This document shows positions 61,102-64,000 of a stretch of DNA of 64,000 bases, piece after piece; position 1 is the stretch's first letter, and each line of letters opens with the position of its first letter. The notes under the pieces are model-generated. The model saw only the letters and a list, made by a program, of their open reading frames with translations. It had not been told where the DNA came from and did not search any database. The stretch spans positions 1 to 64,000 of the forward strand of contig JBEIHO010000010.1 in assembly GCA_040381215.1 (NCBI GenBank), written 5' to 3'. This DNA is from SZUA-430 sp040381215. Its GTDB lineage: Bacteria > Pseudomonadota > Alphaproteobacteria > Micropepsales > Micropepsaceae. The translations under genes were made by a program, and so were the position numbers.

Positions 61102-63452
61102 TTGACCAACTCGGGCTCGCGCAGGCCCGAAGCCTCGCCCCCCTCGGCATCGTTGCCGTCGGGCGCGACGCTGGCAGGCAACACCGGCGCCTCGATGATC
61201 TCGAAGGCAAGCCCGCTACCATCGGCATTGACCATTACCTTGACCGTGCCGCCGCGCAGAAGCCGCCCGAACAGGATCTCGTCCGCCAGCGGTTTCTTGA
61301 TCGCCTCCTGGATGAGCCGCGCCAGCGGGCGGGCACCGAACGCCTCGTCATAGCCGCGCGCGGCAAGCCACGCCGTCGCCTCGGGCGAGAGCTCGAACGT
61401 CACATTGCGATCGCTGAGCTGCGCCTCAAGCCGCAGCACGAACTTCTCGACCACGCGCTCGACCACCTCGGGCCCCAGCGCCCGGAAGGGCACCACGGCA
61501 TCAAGGCGGTTGCGGAACTCCGGTGTGAACAGCTTCTTGATCGCCTCGCTGTCCTCGCCCTCGCGCTTGCCGCGACCGAAGCCGATGGACTCCTTCGCGG
61601 CATCCGCCGCGCCGGCATTCGTCGTCATGATCAGCACGACATTGCGGAAGTCGACCTTCTTGCCGTTGTGATCGGTCAGCTTGCCATGGTCCATGACCTG
61701 CAGCAGGACATTGAACAGGTCCGGATGCGCCTTCTCGATTTCATCAAGCAGCAGCACGCAATGCGGGTGCTGGTCGACACCATCCGTCAGAAGCCCGCCC
61801 TGGTCATAGCCGACATATCCCGGCGGCGCGCCGATCAGGCGGCTGACCGAATGGCGCTCCATGTACTCCGACATGTCGAAACGCAGCAGTTCAACGCCCA
61901 GGATCTTCGCCAGCTGCCGCGCCACTTCCGTCTTGCCCACGCCCGTCGGCCCCGAGAACAGGTAGCTGCCTATGGGCTTCTCCGGATCGCGCAGGCCCGC
62001 CCGCGCCATCTTGATCGCAGCGGACAGCGCCTTGATCGCATCGTTCTGCCCGTAGACCACGTGCCCCAGGTTGACCTCGAGGTCACGCAGGCTCTCGGTA
62101 TCGTTCTTCGAGACCGTCTTGGGTGGGATGCGCGCCATCTTGGAGATCACCTCCTCGATTTCCGGCACATCGATCACCTTCTTGCGCTTGCCTTCCGGCA
62201 GCAGCATCTGCGATGCACCCGTCTCGTCGATCACGTCGATCGCCTTGTCGGGAAGCTTGCGGTCATTGATGTACTTGGCCGCAAGCTCGACGGCCGCCTT
62301 CACCGCCTCATTTGTGTATTTGACCTTGTGGTACTCCTCGAAATAGGGCTTGAGCCCCTTGAGGATCTTCACCGCATCGCTGACCGAGGGCTCGGCAACG
62401 TCGATCTTCTGGAACCGGCGCACCAGCGCGCGGTCCTTCTCGAAGTGCTGACGGAATTCCTTGTACGTCGTCGACCCCACGCAGCGCAGGCTGCCCGACT
62501 GCAGCGCCGGCTTGAGCAGGTTGGACGCATCCATGGCCCCGCCGCTGGTCGCGCCCGCACCGATCACCGTATGGATCTCGTCGATGAACAGGATCGCGCC
62601 CTTGAATTGCTCGAGTTCCTTGAGGACGTTCTTCAACCGCTCCTCGAAATCGCCGCGATAGCGCGTGCCGGCAATCAGCGAGCCCATGTCCAGCGAGAAG
62701 ATCGTGCAGTCCCGAAGCACCTCGGGAACCTCATTGTTGATGATCTTGCGCGCAAGGCCCTCGGCGATCGCCGTCTTGCCGACGCCGGGATCCCCGACGA
62801 GCAAAGGATTGTTCTTCTGCCGGCGGCACAGGATCTGGATCGTGCGATCCACCTCGGCCTCGCGCCCGATGAGGGGATCGATCTTGCCGGTGCGCGCCTT
62901 CGCGTTCAGATTGACACAATAGGCCTCTAGCGCCTCGGTTCCCTGCTTGACCGGCTTTTCGCCATCCTCCTCGTCCTCGGCTCCACGAACCGGACGCGAT
63001 TCACTGGCGCCGGGACGCTTGGCGACGCCATGGCTGATATAGCTCACCACGTCGTAGCGGTTGATGTTCTGCTCGCCCAGGAAAAAGACGGCATTGCTCT
63101 CTCGCTCGGCGAAGATCGCAACGAGGATGTTGGCACCCGTTACCTCTTCGCGCCCCGAGGACTGGACATGGATCACCGCGCGCTGCACCACGCGCTGGAA
63201 CCCGGCCGTGGGCTTTGCGTCCTCGCCGTCGTCAACGATGAGAGTCGAAAGCTCGTTGTCGATGTAGTTGGTCACCGCGCGGCGAAGGGCGTCGATATCG
63301 ACATTGCACGCCCGCATGACAGCAATCGCATCCTGGTCTTCCAGCAGCGAAAGGAGCAGGTGCTCGAGCGTCGCGTATTCGTGATCGCGCTCGTTGGCGA
63401 GAGCCATCGCCCGATGAAGGCTGGCCTGCAGGGACTTTGAAAAACTAGCCAC
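61098..63452 (-). CDS. clpA: ATP-dependent Clp protease ATP-binding subunit ClpA
   Basis: A 784-residue AAA+ unfoldase that feeds ClpP. It has an N-domain with two Clp repeats (HEYATLEHLLLSLLEDQDA), D1 Walker A GDPGVGKT and D2 Walker A GPTGVGKT, sensor regions and a C-terminal part ending GGEASGLREPELVK. The D2 loop IGFGR for ClpP docking is visible (KESIGFGRGKREG). It acts with ClpS on N-end rule substrates. clpS lies 65 bases upstream on the same strand. Confidence 0.97.
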   Translation of the reverse strand: MASFSKSLQASLHRAMALANERDHEYATLEHLLLSLLEDQDAIAVMRACNVDIDALRRAVTNYIDNELSTLIVDDGEDAKPTAGFQRVVQRAVIHVQSSGREEVTGANILVAIFAERESNAVFFLGEQNINRYDVVSYISHGVAKRPGASESRPVRGAEDEEDGEKPVKQGTEALEAYCVNLNAKARTGKIDPLIGREAEVDRTIQILCRRQKNNPLLVGDPGVGKTAIAEGLARKIINNEVPEVLRDCTIFSLDMGSLIAGTRYRGDFEERLKNVLKELEQFKGAILFIDEIHTVIGAGATSGGAMDASNLLKPALQSGSLRCVGSTTYKEFRQHFEKDRALVRRFQKIDVAEPSVSDAVKILKGLKPYFEEYHKVKYTNEAVKAAVELAAKYINDRKLPDKAIDVIDETGASQMLLPEGKRKKVIDVPEIEEVISKMARIPPKTVSKNDTESLRDLEVNLGHVVYGQNDAIKALSAAIKMARAGLRDPEKPIGSYLFSGPTGVGKTEVARQLAKILGVELLRFDMSEYMERHSVSRLIGAPPGYVGYDQGGLLTDGVDQHPHCVLLLDEIEKAHPDLFNVLLQVMDHGKLTDHNGKKVDFRNVVLIMTTNAGAADAAKESIGFGRGKREGEDSEAIKKLFTPEFRNRLDAVVPFRALGPEVVERVVEKFVLRLEAQLSDRNVTFELSPEATAWLAARGYDEAFGARPLARLIQEAIKKPLADEILFGRLLRGGTVKVMVNADGSGLAFEIIEAPVLPASVAPDGNDAEGGEASGLREPELVK

Positions 63453-63517
63453 GTCCGTCGCCTTTCTTCAAATGAACAAATCCGGCACTGCCCCTCTTGC
63501 CCGTCCAGTCTACAATA

Positions 63518-63847
63518 TCATTCTTTCTCCAAGGTGCACTGCAGCGGGTGCTGGTGACGCTGCGCAAACGCAATGACCTGCGCGACCTTGGTTTCTGCAA
63601 CTTCGTAGGTGTAAACGCCGCAGATACCCACGCCCTGGCGGTGCACCTGCATCATGATCACCTCCGCATCCTCCCGGCCCTTGTTGAAGAAGCGCTCGAG
63701 GACATGCACCACGAATTCCATGGGCGTGTAGTCGTCGTTCAGCATCAAGACCTTGTAAAGGCTTGGCTTCTTCGTCTTGGGGCGCGGCTTTGTAACCAGT
63801 CCCGTCGACGGACCCCGGTCATCCCCATCGCCATTCTGCTGTGTCAT
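63518..63847 (-). CDS. clpS: ATP-dependent Clp protease adaptor ClpS
   Basis: A 109-residue adaptor that delivers N-degron substrates to ClpA. The binding pocket motif LNDDYTPMEFVVHVLERFF and the HRQGVGICGVYTYEVAETK segment are intact. It has a longer disordered N-terminus (about 30 residues, GDDRGPSTGLVTKPRPKTKK) that contacts ClpA. Its upstream 150 bases (63848-64000) reach the window end and are AT-richer, so they hold its promoter; no gene was seen there. Confidence 0.96.
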   Translation of the reverse strand: MTQQNGDGDDRGPSTGLVTKPRPKTKKPSLYKVLMLNDDYTPMEFVVHVLERFFNKGREDAEVIMMQVHRQGVGICGVYTYEVAETKVAQVIAFAQRHQHPLQCTLEKE

Positions 63848-64000
63848 TCCGCTACTGCTGCATAATTGGAAACGTCGGAAGCCAGCTTATTAGATATGTA
63901 ACCTTCAGGGAATTGAAAGGTCGCCCGTCCTCGGGGCAATCCCGGCCAACTTATGGAAAACTAACGGGAAACCGGCGCAGCGAAAGGCCGCAACGCGCCC

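Noticed and set aside
1..64000. tRNA, rRNA, CRISPR arrays, insertion sequences and prophage genes
   Set aside because: I looked for T-loop-like words, spaced direct repeats and transposase or integrase motifs and found none I could support; a tRNAscan or ISfinder run would settle it.

Overview
The window is a gene-dense, high-GC stretch (62 protein genes supported, no rRNA, tRNA, CRISPR array or transposase seen) of an alphaproteobacterial chromosome. The placement rests on the divK-pleD pair, a 600-residue DmdC-like acyl-CoA dehydrogenase, a DUF3572 protein, separate glyQ and glyS subunits, and the order pyrB-pyrC'-plsY-dprA-topA-rnr...rpmG, which I associate with Rhodospirillales-like genomes. 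The order-level placement is inference from gene content.

Layout. 1-6590: the 3' end of a lytic transglycosylase, a crotonase/alpha-beta hydrolase pair, a Sel1-repeat protein, a 39-residue Lys/Ala-rich protein, and an SDR with an acyl-CoA dehydrogenase. 6663-11800: a YceI-cytochrome b561-YceI cluster, the tRNA t6A gene sua5/tsaC, a GlcD-type flavoprotein and a Gfo/Idh/MocA oxidoreductase. 11902-13996: feoAB behind a Fur-box-like site. 14003-20299: the accessory centre of the window. It holds a membrane-bound Pls-type single-module NRPS (adenylation and thiolation domains, then six membrane segments and three C-terminal domains) with a lysine-like specificity code, a co-directional exported VOC protein, a convergent Sfp-type phosphopantetheinyl transferase, and a divergent M23-like membrane protein. 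20327-22471: FKBP lipoprotein, SDR and SleB-type hydrolase. 23076-32345 (minus strand): gatCAB, a nested palindromic repeat, glyQS and a frameshifted ppdK with alternative hairpins in its leader. 32429-44356 (plus strand): ruvX, two transporters, pyrB with a catalytically degenerate pyrC', plsY, dprA, topA and rnr. 44534-52049: ornithine decarboxylase behind a candidate leader RNA, a NUDT19-like Nudix hydrolase, MFS, rpmG, pleD-divK, DUF3572, HAD and dinB. 52026-61101: DUF2946-like protein, a dihaem cytochrome c lipoprotein, an ACE-like M2 peptidase lipoprotein, the agmatine route aguA-aguB with an NTF2-like gene, RidA, a FemAB-like protein, HIT and a NAD(P)-binding protein. 60457-63847: clpS-clpA with a translationally coupled secreted protein of unknown function.

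How the genes work together. Putrescine could be made in two ways here: from ornithine (45 kb) and from agmatine (56 kb). tRNA-linked genes (glyQS, gatCAB, tsaC) and pyrimidine/phospholipid/DNA topology genes form conserved housekeeping blocks, many with 4-bp ATGA/GTGA overlaps. The best candidate for an undescribed system is the Pls-like synthetase with its PPTase and exported partner. The code suggests a cationic homopoly(amino acid), but the product is unknown.
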